A stretch of DNA of 64,000 bases from Phragmites australis (Eukaryota; Streptophyta; Magnoliopsida; Poales; Poaceae). A program made the translations under genes and the position numbers. Shown here one piece after another: positions 34,327-47,689 of this stretch. The DNA lies in NCBI RefSeq assembly GCF_958298935.1, contig NC_084922.1, positions 45,357,958 through 45,421,957 of the forward strand, written 5' to 3'. The stretch's first letter is position 1, and the number at the start of each line of letters is the position of its first letter. The notes under the pieces were generated by a model. It had not been told where the DNA came from. It saw only the letters and a list, made by a program, of their open reading frames with translations, and searched no databases.

Positions 34327-37300
34327 TCAAAATCCGGAGAACTGATTCTGCTGCTGTTGATGCATGACTTGCAGTTCGGTTGCTGTGGGGCTGACGCTCT
34401 CTGTCCCAATGAAGTTCCTGTTACATGAGAGAATGAAATGCTTGCCATTGTCAGCCATGTCCATTTCTCCCTTTAAATAAAATGAAATCTGAACACAAGT
34501 GATTCGATCCCTCAAAAGAGAAGGAATAAAAGTGATTTAGACATGGTTGGAAATAACCACGGTGCTGTGGATTAAGAAGAGTGTAGTTTTTGCAGCTGAG
34601 CAGATCTGAATCCTACTCGCGAGGACGGGAAGCCCAGAGGTTGCTGAGAGCGCGGAGACGGCGGTAGTACTCGCCAATGGAGAGGAAACACCGTGCCGCC
34701 TGCCGAGTGGTCAGGATCCGGCGCATCTGATGCAACGTCTGTTGCCTTAGATTGTCAGCCTGCAGTTGGAACAGCTTACATACATGAAAAAGAAAGTTGA
34801 GATGCCACATTAGTTTTGTTTCTTGTCTCGGCTATGTTGCACCCAATGCCTCCATTATCTTGAATGACAGCGCCGCCATCAGATCACGAAGATGCATCTA
34901 TTCTAGTGCTGTTGTTGTTGTCTTGTTCCTGCTATATTCTACTCTGGACACTGGTTGAAAGCTTCCTGCTGGCGCTTAATCTATTGAGGTGTTCTTTTCT
35001 GCTATGTTTGGACTTTGATGGTGTAGCAATTGTTTTTGACATATAGACGGTGTGTCCTATCCGTATCATTTGCTTATATTTACATACTTCTAGAAAATGA
35101 AAAGAAAAAGGAAATTGGGTGGTATCAGCAATAACTGGCTTCTATCCTGAAAGCCTGAAAAAATAGACCTATCGTATGTGATCATGTTTATTCCAAGTCT
35201 TTATCATATCTTGTGGTACTATCATTCATGAATGATTATATGCACTTTTTTCTCATTCAAATATAGTGCTACCACCAAACTACTCTGTTCATTGTACACT
35301 ATCATTTCAAAGAAGACTTTCTGTGGAATGATTGCTCCAATCATGAACCTAGGAAATTCTAATAAGCTGCATGCTTGCAAAGTTCTGTCCACAAACCACA
35401 AATAAACATATATCTCAAAAGGAATCAGAACTTAGGAAAGGTGAAAGGTTCCTTCCTGCTGTCCATGGGGCTGAACCGCTGGCGTTTAGGTGGTCGTGTC
35501 CTTTTCCCGACCACTATTCATGGATCGAAACCCTTGCAACTTTTGCAAGGCATGGAACACCATCAAGTATTTCTGCTCTGCCTGTGGGCCTCTTTTGAGG
35601 CACCAGCAAACACAGGAGAGAGAGGATAAAGAAGCAATGGCCGGCACAACAGGGTAGAGGCACAAGGGACATTGTTTATGCACAGTGGCAACCGTATGTA
35701 TTCGCCCATTGACTTTCTGTAGAAAGAGACAGGTGTGTACGTGTATATACGGCCAGAACACGTGTGACCAGGAACTAAGCCTTGCCTTCTTTGGCCCCTA
35801 CCAACTCCTCTAAAAAACATACAATAATTGTCAGCAGCTGCATTAGCGTGTTGTTTGTTGTTTAATCACGAGGTAATTATTCATACTGGAAAGTGCTAAT
35901 GATGTTTATCTGGTTCTCTGCACTTCTGCAGGTTTAAGCTTGCTTTCTGACAAAAGGTTGGCCTGTCATGGAGAAAGTGGGACTGGGACAAGGCATTGCT
36001 ACTGTACAGTTCTGACAGAGAGAAGGACTAGTGTACTTGAAAGTTTAAGCTAGTTTTTCCTCGTTGTGTAAATTCTTGTTAAAAATCTTAACAGGTCATG
36101 ATCTAGTAACAATAAAAGTTTAAGGCAGTGAATGATGCAAGGAGTGGAGAGTAATAATAGTGACCTGCTGATAGAAGCTTTCGAGGCTGGCGAGCTTCTC
36201 CAGCGCGACGGCCATGAGGCTCATGTAGTTGAGCGTGCCGGCGGCGCCGTCGTTGAGCGTGCCGGCGGCGACCGTGTCGGCCAGCGACTGGTGCAGCTGG
36301 TGCAACCCCTGCGCGAGCGCCTCCTCCGCCTGCTCCGACGACTGCTGCAGGCTGCAGATCCCCAGCAGCTGCTGCTCGGTCAGCGGGTCCAGCTGTGGTA
36401 TCAGTATCTGCATGCCCAATAAAAAGAAAAAAGAAATGTCACAGTCTCAGTTCACAGCAACCATGCAGGGACAGACGCACGGATGGGACGTCGACATGGT
36501 TGGACACTTGGACCTTGAGCAGCTCGGAGGGGCGGAAGCCGCCCATCCAGAAGAAGCAGCGCTCGGCAGGGGTGGCCCAGGTGCCGGTGAGGAGGTGGAA
36601 GACGTCGGAGCGCGCGAGCGCCGCCTTGAGCTGGAACAGCTCGTCGTAGTGGTGCATGCACTCCTCCACGATGAGGCCCAGGTTGCCGTCAAGCAGGTGC
36701 GCCTGCAGCCCGCTGCGGAGCTCCGCCAGCCGCTTGCTGTCGTCGTCCAGCCACCGCGCGTACTCCATGTCGAACATGGCGGCGCCTGCATGAATGCGGT
36801 GCACGGCGCATGTTTTGCACGTACGCACGCAAGAAATCAACGATCTCGGTAAACGAGCCGGCCTGCAGCGGTTGCTGCATGGCACGGTGAAAAGGCTGGG
36901 AACTTTGGAGCAGTAGTACTATGAAGCGGACGGTGCCGAATTACCAGTGCTCATGTCCCCGGCGGCGCTGCACCCTCCAACGAACAGGCCCTGGACCACG
37001 GTAGCGCCATGACACATCAAGCTCTGAATGCTACGAACTTCCAACGCACAAGAAGGGCATGAGAGGTTCGGACTGGAACAAACCTGTGACCGTGCTCTCT
37101 GGAGCTCATGTTCTACCTGCTGAAGCCTAATCCTGCTGGTCTCTAGCTGCTGCACGTAAGCCTGCAGACGACGTACAAGTAAATTACTAAGCAATCTTAG
37201 GACCAGGCATTTTTTTAGTTGATTAAGCAACCAGACTGAGTTCATGGAGTTCTTGGTACCTTCTTCCTCAGCCTGCTCTTCCTCGCTGCCTCTCTGTTCT

Positions 37301-40300
37301 GCGCCAGCCTCCGTTCCGTCTGAGAATCCAGAACATAAGACAATGGCACAGATGAAATACATGTACAGGAAGCAGCAACAGTGAGTGCGTGGGCAATAAG
37401 AGGTAGCTATCCCACCTTAGCATCCACCAACTTGCCATCTTTTCTTGTGGATCCTTGCTTCCTCTGTGCAAAGTACACCAAAAAGGCAGAGAATTAGAGC
37501 ATGATGCATGTAGTGTTCTATTCTCCTCCTTTCCTATACAGCACAGTGCTCATCTCTCTCACCATCAGAGAGTAGAGCGACTACAGGGAACAAACAAGCT
37601 GATGCACGTCGGAGCCAAAACTCCCGTGTCCTGTCCATTGTTGATCCAGCACTACTGCTACTGTCTATCTTCTCCAACCAGCTTTTGGCTGTAGCTGTCC
37701 CTGAAAGCTCAGTGAGTTACTGAGCTGTATTGGCAACCACAGCTCTGTTGCTAGCTCTGTTGCTAGCTGTGCAGGGAGATAAGATGGGGTGATCACAGCA
37801 TCATCCTTCCACCAAGGGAGACACCTCTCGCTTATGCATGACACATGTTCTCTCCTCCTCTAGCTATATCGCGTCAGGCAGTTGGATTAGAAAAGAACAG
37901 TATGAGAAATGATCTTTTTCGGATCTTTCTATGAAAGGTTTTACAAAATTTCTTTCCGAAGTAGAGTGACCGAGGCCATCATTTGGTGTTCTCATCCTAG
38001 CCTGATGCAGCATTGACCGGATCAAAGATTAAAATTTTACCAAAATTTCACAAATCTAGGTAATTTTAAAGAGAATGAAATATTTAATTTTAGAATTTTT
38101 TTCACTGAAGTATAAAACCCACCGAGGGAGGACTGAAATGACTGGATTTCAGTCTTTTAATCGGGGGTAATCGGTGAACGAAAAAGTGTAATACGAAATT
38201 AAAATATCTGGACCATATGCCATTAACCAGTACAATCATCCAGGACTGTCCAGTTACTGCCAAACAATCATCATGCCTTTTCTAAGCGAAGGCCATATCA
38301 CAACACATGCCTTGAGACGTCTATCCTAGGGACATAATCTAAGCTTGCTAATGCTCATAACTGCAAAAACGGTACCAAGTACTTGTTGTACCAGCAGTAC
38401 AGTACTCGTTCGCCGTGCATAGTCTCATCGTTGGTGACACGATGGAACAATACTACACTTCTACCACCAGATTCAGGACAAAAAATTTCAACGATTTGAC
38501 AGCAATATTCCGGAAGAGACTGGTGAGGTGTAGGCCCGGTGAGGTGTGTTTGGCCCAAACTCTTAGGTGTGTTTGGTTAAGTAATTGTGTTTGGTTAAGG
38601 AATGAAGCGAGATGAAAAAGGATGATCTTTGTTTTTTTATTTGATTCAGGGCAGCAGGGATCCCTTCTAAGAAATAATTTTTTTAATATATTTGATGAAG
38701 CTATTCTCTAAATCGGCGAAAAGAAGTCATCCAACTTTGCTAATCATATTTATTAGTAAAATAATTAATAATATTAATATGTTTGTATTACTTATTAGTA
38801 TATATTACTGTGAGATTAGAATTTGTAAGGGTTAATGTACTAATTAGTGGTAATTAATGAACTAATTAGAGTATGATTATAGTTAATTAGCATATTTTAT
38901 TGTTAATTAGTAATGATTATAGCAAGAGTAATATTAATATGTATTGGTGCAGGTTGATTAATGTATTATTAATAATTATTATTTAAAATTTAAAAATATA
39001 ATTAGTTGATTATTTTCATCTCTTCCATCCTCGTCCTCTAACTTAAAAAAGAGGCTCATCCTATCTATTCAAAAAAAAAATGATCAACCCATCTAAAAAC
39101 AAGAACAACACATTCCATCTTATTTTGCCTTCTAACCAAACAAGTGTGGTGAAGGATAACTTCATCCACAAACAGGGCCTCTTAGGGTGCGTTTGGTTCA
39201 TCGTCCTGGGCTGGATGGGATCGCTCCATCCACCTTTTTGCTCCTGCCGGCTGTTTGGTTCAAGGTCAGAAACGGACAGGACCATTCATGTGGAGGGAAT
39301 ATTCGTTGAAGATCCTGGATCAGTCGATCCCGTAAAAAAACCCGGACGGACTCATCCACGTTCGTCTGCCGAGCGTTGGTACGTGTGGTTTTATATTTTT
39401 TATTTAACTCTCGATTTTATTTAGATTATAAGAGTGGTCCAAAAATTTTAAATATTTTTATGGGCAAACTAGAGCTCATTAGCAACCTATTTTAATTAGT
39501 TTGATTAAAAAATATAAGCTAATATTTAATTAAAATTTTCTAAATAAATCTACTTTTATAATTTCTAACAATTTTTATTGCCTCCAATAAATTTCCAAAA
39601 ATCTAAAAAATCATTAATATTCTTCTCATGTGATGTACTAATTTATAACTAACTCAGCTCATCCAATCCATCTAACCAAACAAAAAACTGGCTCATCCTA
39701 TCCACTCTCATCCCACCAAACAAATAGAAAACTGACTCATCCCATCCATCCAACCAAACAAAAAATTAAATCATTCTATCTGAAAAACAGGAATAATCAT
39801 ATCACATTCAACCTCAACTTTTAACTAGACGCACCCTTATAGGAGTGGAAGGGGTACTGGTTCTAGTGCTGTATAGGATCGTAGGAAAAGATCAAGCAAG
39901 GGTGGTGGTGCCGCGGCAGTAGTACCTTGTCATGGTCTCCTCCGTGCAGCTGCATCGTCTGCTGCTGAAAGCATGGCGCGGCAGCAGCGGGTGCAGGCGG
40001 AGGAGGAGCAGTGGCAGAAACGAGGCCTGGCTTGTAGTTGTAATCATCAGTGGTCACCATCATGACCTCCTGCCGCTGCGCAGAGGAGGCTGGGGACACC
40101 AACTCCATCTGTGGCATTGTGTTCTGAGCTGAGCTCGAGTCAGTGGTGCTCCCTACTGACTGCGAATTCCCCTGTTCAGCAATTACACAGGCCAGACAGA
40201 ACAACAGTAAGCGGCCGGTAAAAAAATTTATTCCATGTCTGGTGCAGTAAAATCACTCTTTTCTCTTTACTCGTGGCCGCTGTGCAGAAGGAATCAGCCA

Positions 40301-41559
40301 AGAACAAGCACATCTTTTCTTGGGTTCAGCAACGGACCAGAAAAGGTGAATGCATAGAGATCAATGAATGAATGCGTGCATGAATGATCATGGGAGGCGG
40401 GTCCTTTACACAGTGCAGCTGCTGTGGATGCCGCATTGGCCACGAAGGGAAGATCTCCAGCGTGAGGGGCCTGGCCGCGAGGTATCCTGCCGCTGCCGCT
40501 GCATGCATACAAAGAGAATTAACACGAGGCCTTATCGATCCCCCCAGTTTCATGCATCTCTCTCTCCAAGAACTTGCAGATAGATGTGATAGAGAGAGAG
40601 AAGCTAGCACAGGGGAGGAGGAGAAGTGAGTTATGGAGATGTTTCCATCGCTGTGGCACCATTATATGCACTATGCAGCTGCATGTGGCCACTGTGTGTA
40701 TAGGAAAAGAAATTAGAACGCAAAAGGCGAGTCATGTCTCGCCCGGTGACCAGGCAAGCAAAAACCGAGCATTTTTGGCAAGTTCTTGAGGTTTGGAGAG
40801 ACAAGACAGCTTACACTTTGTCTGCGCGTCGCTCTTGATCATTCCGGGATCGACACCGGCGTAGGCGCCGCCATGGATGAGGGCCTCCTCCAGCTCGCCG
40901 ATGTAGGCAGCGGCTGTGGCCGTAGGCTGGAAGTCCCTGCCCAAGCAGTAACGCACGGATCTCATCAGTCATCACCAGTGCTCAAGCTATAGGCTATAAT
41001 TGTAGCGGCAAACCGAGAGAACTTTTCAAGAATGGAAAGGCCGATGTTGCTAAAGCATGAGGGTTAGAGCTGGAGAGATAAGGATGAGGGCCAAAAGATG
41101 GAGCTCGGTGCCCAAATCACTCGAACGATTCAGGCCTTAGGCATTAAGAAATTTGGTGTGTGGGCGGAGGTGTAATCCAATGAAAGTTGCACGGCATAAA
41201 TTTGTGGAATAAGTTTGTTATAAAGATGGATAAAGGGAGGACAAATATACTCTAAAGAAGTTGCCCACTCAAGGATTTGAAAAACAAGTGCTCCTATCTA
41301 GTTGCAAGGCAGAAAAGCTGTAGCGGTCTGGTCTTGCATGCTTGTTCTTGCGTGAGGCGAGGTAGAAGATAGCCAGAGAGATCAAAGAAAATAAGAACTC
41401 ATGCTCAGTTTTGTGACGAACTGGGTTGAGGGCAGAGAGGTAGTACAAGAAGCAGGCAGGCGGCGCCGTGGCGGTGGCGGCGGCATGGGCATGGGCATGG
41501 ACTCCATAGGCAAGAGCCTGGTTGACATGCAGTGCTGCTCTCTCGTGTGCACTCGCCAT
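34327..41559 (-). CDS. TGA-class bZIP with DOG1 region (TGA9/TGA10-LIGULELESS2 clade)
   Basis: Nuclear factor of bZIP group D, which binds TGACG (as-1) elements; clade members act in anther development (TGA9/TGA10) and maize leaf patterning (LG2). Twelve exons join in frame to 516 residues: 41559-41447, 40936-40815, 40498-40410, 40171-39926, 37463-37416, 37319-37260, 37161-37084, 36990-36945, 36785-36514, 36407-36165, 34759-34617, 34417-34327. Marks in order: an Ala/His-rich start, YIGELEEAL, LEIFPSWPM (about 95), the basic region ERRLAQNREAARKSRLRKK (208-226), the zipper AYVQQLETSRIRLQQVEHEL (227 on), GLFVGGCSAAGDM, and a DOG1 region (about 265-480) with FDMEYARWL, GTWATPAERCFFWMGGFRPSELL, LDPLTEQQLLGI and DNLRQQTLHQMRRILTTRQA. 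The last exon adds NFIGTESVSP and a QQQQ tail. The start has A at -3 and G at +4. Confidence 0.93.
38566..39145. repeat. Candidate MITE in the large TGA intron
   Basis: The left end (ggtgtgtttggttaagtaat, with ttggttaaggaatga repeated just inside) resembles the complement of the right end (cacttgtttggttagaaggc). The core is AT-rich with many attaat repeats. The exact ends and target duplication are not clear. It lies directly left of a better-defined element. Confidence 0.4.
39185..39836. mobile_element. Tourist-like element in the large TGA intron
   Basis: The left end is GGGTGCGTTTGGTT and the complement of the right end is GGGTGCGTCTAGTT, flanked by tta at 39182-39184 and 39837-39839. The length is 652 bp. 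The right third repeats catccaaccaaacaaa-type phrases. No protein is encoded. The element lies between coding exons 4 and 5 of the minus-strand TGA gene, in its 2.46-kb intron. Confidence 0.7.
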
Positions 41560-42795
41560 CCTCCAAGAACTCTCCTCGCCATGCACCATGGTTACTGGCT
41601 CTACCACCAAGAAGACACGAGAGAGAGAGTGAGTAATGGTGATAGACTACAGGAAGAGAGGTGAGCCAGAGACAGAACATGATGCGGCGGTATACATACC
41701 ATCAGCATAAGAGCTTCTCACACGCTAGCACTGGCAAATTGAATCCGCCTTGGAGTTTCATCCACTGTACTGCAAAGAAGATTTTGTCCTTTTGAACACG
41801 TTCTATGAGCCTGCCTTCTTTTTTTACAGGCTACAGCTAGTTGGAGGGAGAGACGCAGAGAGGGTGAGGGAGAGAGATGTGGTAGGGTTTTCTGTCAGGT
41901 TTTCTGTCTCCTACTCCACTCCTTGTAATCACCTTTGGTCTCTCATTGGCCAGCCTCTGGCCCTCGCCTCTGAGACGGCAAGTACTCAGCAAAAGGAGCA
42001 TTGAATAGAGAGAGAAAGGCACACAAGCTTTCTTTTTAAAAAAAAAAAGAGATTGAGAAGTTGTTCTATACTTCCATTTCCTCCTCTTCCTACCTTGTTG
42101 AAAGCAAAGAGAGAGGAAGCTAGGAGCGACAGACAGGGGAGTTGATTTGATTCGTCAAACTATATGCTCACACTCCATAATACATCTCAAATTATCACAA
42201 GCAACTAGTTTAGTAGTCTTAAGCATTCCTAAACAAAGCACAACCAACACAAATATGCTATAGCACCTCAGCTCCAATGTGAAAATCCACTTGCATGGAA
42301 CATATAAAAATTCTAGGTGCTTGGAAATGGGCTTGTTTGCGATTATCCCTGTCTTCATTGGTCAACATCAGTGCATTGCCATGCACCAGATACTTAAAGA
42401 TTCTCTCTTTCCTCAGAGAAATTTTTGTTGTTGGAGAAGGCTCTTTCTCTGGTCTCTCTTGGCCCCTCCCGCTCATGAGATGTTATGGATCACTGCAGGC
42501 AGGGAGCACACTAAACACATTCTGCGAGTTGCTGACTAGTCATTAGTGACTAATCCTTTGCCTTAACTACTGCAACGACGTGTGTGGTGCGGTGAAGAGG
42601 AGATGCGAGTATGTTTGCTGGATCTTTTACTAATCTAAATTTTTTTTGGTGGAAGTGATTTTTTTTTGGTGAAAATAATTTTGCGATTGAAAATAATTCT
42701 TAATGATTCGTTAGGTAACTTTATGGATAAAATGATTATGTAGAAAAGTGAATTAAGAGAAGTTGATTTTATTTTAACTTTTAATATCAAATTCA
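41560..42795. other. 5'UTR and upstream region of the TGA gene
   Basis: It contains several GA/CT-rich runs (for example near 41610-41640, 41845-41880 and 42005-42020), usual in plant leaders and proximal promoters. No other gene is supported. A minus-strand leader may contain an intron, but I could not choose its sites. Confidence 0.4.
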
Positions 42796-42800
42796 TTTTA

Positions 42801-43092
42801 AGAGTGTTTGTTTCGGATTGCTTCTGTCTTTTGCTTCTGTTAGAAACCCAGATGCTAGAAGCCTAAATAAACGGATTTGCTGAAAAGTAGTTTTTTAAAA
42901 TCAGAATCCTGTTTCTAACGAAATGAACTAGAAACTAAGGAGCTAGCTGAGAGTAGCTTTTCTGAGAAGTAGTGTGTTGAGAAAAAAAATATTGTAAAAT
43001 TTAACAACTAAAATTTAAAAATAGTTTTTCAAAGAGTTAAAAGCGTAGCTTTTCAGAGAAGACAGAAACAAAAGCTCAAATAAATAGATCTA
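42801..43092. repeat. Diverged MITE related to the one 3' of ABI5
   Basis: The left end (agtgtttgtttcggattgcttctgtc) and the right end (gaagacagaaacaaaagctcaaataaat) are roughly inverted. The interior shares the phrases gcttttctgagaagtag and gaaaagct with the element at 28318-28607. Target duplication not clear. Confidence 0.45.
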
Positions 43093-43600
43093 AAATCACT
43101 ACATAAAATCACTCTGAAAATTAAAAAATACAAACTGTCTTTTAGAAGTATCTCCTACTGGTTACTCTCGAAACTGCCAAACAAACCCTTATACCCGCTG
43201 GCCAACTCCTCGGGTCACTTCATCAAATTGTTTAATCCTTCAGCTGCAGGGCCCACCAAATTTCATTTACTCCAGAAAATTCTATATTTTTAACTAGTTT
43301 TCTATCACTTCTTTCTCTCTTGCAAAGCTTTCTGCTAATGCACAGAGGTCGACACGAGCCTGAGCCTGCATGTGAACCTCTATACATTATTGCATAGGAT
43401 CCTGATACTTTTGCTAGACTTCTACCGGGCTTGGTAAAGCCTGAAGTTAAAAAGGAACCAGTTCATGTGCCGGAGACCAGGGACTTAGTGAATTATTATT
43501 GAACAGTATGTACAAAGAAGGAAACAATATATATACTGTATATCCTAGTACCAGAAGAAGGTCACCTGTCCAATTCTTTTTCCAGAGATTCTGTAGATTT
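43093..43600. other. Intergenic stretch before the large MULE
   Basis: No open frame or recognisable element. Composition is average for the window. Confidence 0.4.
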
Positions 43601-44646
43601 TGCAAATCTTTTGGCGAGAATAGGTCTGCACTCGAGTTTTTTTTAAATAATATTGTTTTCTTAGAAAATTACAAAAATAATAATCAAATTCATAAAATTG
43701 CAAGAATGGTATATTGTCGTCAGGCCAGTCGGTGACTAGTCACATGTCACCATACAACCTGACGACATGTCCAAATTATCGGATCATACGACGACATGAT
43801 GTGGGCCACGACAATAAAGTTGGTGGCCTGTCGCCAAACCATGTGGCGGCATGGTGCTTTAAAGGCATCAACTCATGCGCCATGCTAGCCGATCGTTCCT
43901 CTCTTGTCGACTGCCGCGTCGCCTCCTTCCATCACCCCTTGCCGTTTCACGCCGAAGTTGCGCTGCCGCTCGACGCTAGGCTGGGCCAAGCCGCATCACG
44001 CCGACAATAGTAGAGTAGGAGGAGGAGGAAGGAAGGGAGGAGGGGGAAGAAGAAGAAGAAAGGAGAGGTAATTTTTTGTTTGCCATTTCTATTTGTAGAA
44101 AATTTAGAATTGTTTAGAAATTGTAGAAATAATTTTAGAATAGTCTATAAAATTTAGAGTAGATTAGAAATTTTAGAAATTATTTTAGAATAGTCTAGAA
44201 AATTAAGAATAGTTTAGAAATTATTATAGTTGTAGTAAAATATATATCATGATTTATAAAATAATTTAAACATTTTAGCAATGTTTTTAAACAGTAGTAA
44301 TATTTTTACTAATATATTGGCATGATTATGATTGATTTGTGCGTTATTTACAGATGTGCATGATTAATTTTAGCAATTATAGTACCAATAAATATTTGAA
44401 TTGAAGCGTGATGTAGGTAAAGTGTAGCATGATTTAGAAATAATTTTAAAAAAAATATATATAAGCAATAATTCTTAGAAGCGTGATGCAGGAATAATTA
44501 CAGCTTGATTTAGGAATAATTTTAATAATATTAATAGCCATAAATCTTAGAATTTAAGCATGATTTACAAACAAGTTTACCATAAATTAGGAATAATTTC
44601 ATAAATGTCAACGAATTAACAAACAATAATATGATTTTGGATCAGG

Positions 44647-47220
44647 ATGTTGGGAGGAGTGGTTTTTAGTGTGTATTATGGTGAAGGGTATGTTCAACAA
44701 TACGACAATGGGGTGGATTTAAGTAATTTTCGGGGTTTGGTTGTTACTCTAAATAACTCGAGTGAAATGCAGCGAAGTCAAGTGATAGGGATGTGGCGTG
44801 ATGTGTTGAGAATCAGCATGTCGGAGCAGTGTCTACCGTTCAAGGTTATGTTGCCAAAGTTATTTGAGATCTGGTGGAAGTGGACTTTACGGGAATGTGA
44901 AAATACACTGCAGTAGAGGCAATTTGTGAGGTTAGGATTGCAACGGGGTTTTGTCCATGTCATGCTTGTAGAAGCGACAAATATAGATTATGGAGAAGGT
45001 GAGTCACATGATGTTGGTAAAAATGTTGTCGATGAGGAGAAGATGGAGAGTGGGGTTCCTGAGGTTCCCTTTGGACTAGTGCTCTAGTTGAGGTAAAGAT
45101 GGTAAGAGAAGAACGTAACGATGGGAAAGATAATTAGGTCGCGATGCTTGCTGATCAGAGGGAGCAGGATGAGCCACTTGTGGACCAAATGAATGTAAAT
45201 GAGGATGAGTTCCGCACCTTTGTGGACTCGGGTGCTGAAATTCCAGAGGAATGATCGAATTTTGCATTGGAGGAAGTTGACGGTGAATGATGGACATGAG
45301 TCATCATGGCAGTATGATTCTATCGCAGTGATCAAAGGTCAAATGTTTCATGACAAGGTCCATCTACAGCGTGCAGTGAAGAGATGGTGTTTCTCAGAGA
45401 AGAGAGAAATCAAGGTGGTTATTTCCAATCCTTAGATATACGACATGAAATGTTTAACTGAAGGTTGCACATGGTGAGTCCATGGCTTCTTGCCGAGGTA
45501 TGAGACTGTATGGGTAGCGTTCATTGTTGAGTCGCATACTTGCAACTTGAGCTGACCTCTACGATCACACAGAAACATGACAGATGATTTTGTGGCAAAG
45601 GAGATGTACCCAGATATTGCAAAGAAAACTAGTATGTCCCTGTTTGGAATTATGAATGCTATCGATAACAGATTTATGTACGAGATTTCGTATGACATGG
45701 CTTGGAGAGAGAAACAGAAGGTTTTAAAGAAAAGGTTTGGCACATATAAGGACTTATACCACAACCTACCTTTATTGCTAAAGGTTATTCAGGGGAGCAA
45801 CCCCGGCAGTTGCATTGCTACTCATGATTTTGTTAACCAGGATGGAGATTGAGTGCTTCAGTGAGCGTTCTGGTCGTTCGGTTGTATGATCCAGGCATTC
45901 CAGCATTGTCAGCTAGTGATGTGCGCATTCCTCACAGGCAAATACAGGGGGCAGATACTCATAGCTATCGGGGTAGATGGTGAGAACCAGGTTGTGCCTT
46001 TGGCTTTTGCATTCGTCGAACACGAGTCTACGGATAGTTGGCTATGGTTACTGGAGTGGGTTAAGAGCGAAGTTGTTGGTAACAGGCTGAGTGTGTATCC
46101 TCCACAATCGTCATGCAGGCTTGTTGAATGTTATCAACACATTACATAGTGGTGCAGACAGGATAATATCGTGGCCATATTTGCATAGCCGTTGATACAT
46201 GCGCCATCTTGGAGCAAACTTCTACAAACAATTCATGAGCAAGATGTTGATGGATTTTTTTAAGGAGATGTGCAAACAGAACTAAAGGAGAAAGTTTGAT
46301 GCTCTGTGGGAATAACTTAATAGATTAACAGGTAGGCATATGGACGAAGTTTTGAAGAAAGCAATTGCACTAAGGGACGAGGAGCCTAAGGGCTTAGAGC
46401 CTTTACCACTTGAGTCGCAGAGTGTGACTATGAGGAGAAAGGGTGGAAGGAGAGTAAAGTGTTTCTCCGACTGGATCAGACAGTAACCATCGGAGAAATG
46501 GGCACTCATTGCTAACACTGATGGTTCACATTATGGAATGATGACAGCTAACCTCGCTGAGGTTTACAATTGGGTAATGAAGGGAAATAAGTCACTTCCA
46601 TTGGTGGCAATTGAGGATAGAGTCACTCGTGGTACGCAGTGGTATTTTCGAGAGCGTTACAGCAAGGCCGCGCTACATATGGGCAACCTGCAAAAGGTGT
46701 ACACGGAGAAAATAACAACTTACATGAAAGAGAAGAGTGAGAAAAGCTAGTCCCACATGGTTTATGTTGTTGTAATCGTCAACGCGTGTTCGAGGTAATG
46801 TTGCGTGACAAGGGCAGACTCGGTATCAAAAGGCAAAAAATTACAATAGAATGCAGGTTGTGGCCAACGGACAACAAGTTCGAGTGCACATGCAACAAGT
46901 CATCATTGATGCATTTGCCTTGCTCTTATGTGCTAGCTTGTTGCGCGAAGGGCAACATAGAGTCGGAGTATTTCATTTTGCCATACTACAACAAGGATGC
47001 CGTAGAAAATATTTGGATCGATGAGTTTATTGGGTGACAGGCGGTAAAGGAGTTCATGAAGCTGCCTGAAAATGGTCCGTCTTGGATTCCTGATCTAAAC
47101 AGCAAGGTTGACACAAAGGGGCGACGCAAGACTCAACGTATCAGGAATGATATGGACAATGTTGAGGAAGCACGAGACCAAAATGAGTGCTGGTATGCGG
47201 AGGTTCACTTTTAAGGAGGC
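44647..47220 (+). pseudogene. mudrA-like MULE transposase, degraded
   Basis: Transposase of the surrounding MULE, broken by several stops and frameshifts. It begins with a PB1/ubiquitin-like segment (VVFSVYYGEGYVQQYDNG). The zinc-binding FLYWCH/MuDR region follows, from GQMFHDKVHLQRAVKRWCF through KCLTEGCTWWVHGF and VESHTCN. The DDE-type MULE core contains ILIAIGVDGENQVVPLAFAF and EHESTDSWLWLLEWVK. A SWIM zinc finger near the end reads FECTCNKSSLMHLPCSYVLA, with Tyr where the final His is normal. Stops occur for example at 45435 and 45850. Family order and spacing match plant mudrA. No intact protein can be made. Confidence 0.85.
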
Positions 47221-47689
47221 AGTGCGATAAATATCCAATGGACACTCTTACGTCAAGCGAGCAGGTGAAACATGTTCCGGTCCGCAAGACGAAGAAGAAG
47301 AAAAACCCTTCGAACGAGACAACCTGAGAATGTCATGTAGTATTTGGACCATATAATATTTGGACCATGTTGTATTATGTATTATTTAGACTACCGCATA
47401 ACCCGAGTTTGTGGTGTAATATTCAGACCATGTTATATTATGTAATATTCTAACTGTAATACTATGTGTTAGACTATGAATGCTTTTCAACTTGTATTGT
47501 TGCATTTCGACATATCTCATGTTATTATTATGTTAAAATTTTACTGCAAGTATGGTGAACCTTATGCTTATTGATCCAGTGATCAATGTTAACATTTGCG
47601 AGATGGTGTCTTGCACTCCACTCTTCGCCTTCGGACACCAGCCCGCTAGTGGCATGTAGATCCATGCTGGGTACATAGGTAATTAATAG

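Noticed and set aside
34613..34759. Ending the TGA protein at SRPRE
   Set aside because: A GT donor overlaps the stop codon, and the next exon continues in frame with a conserved-looking tail, so the spliced 516-residue form is preferred.
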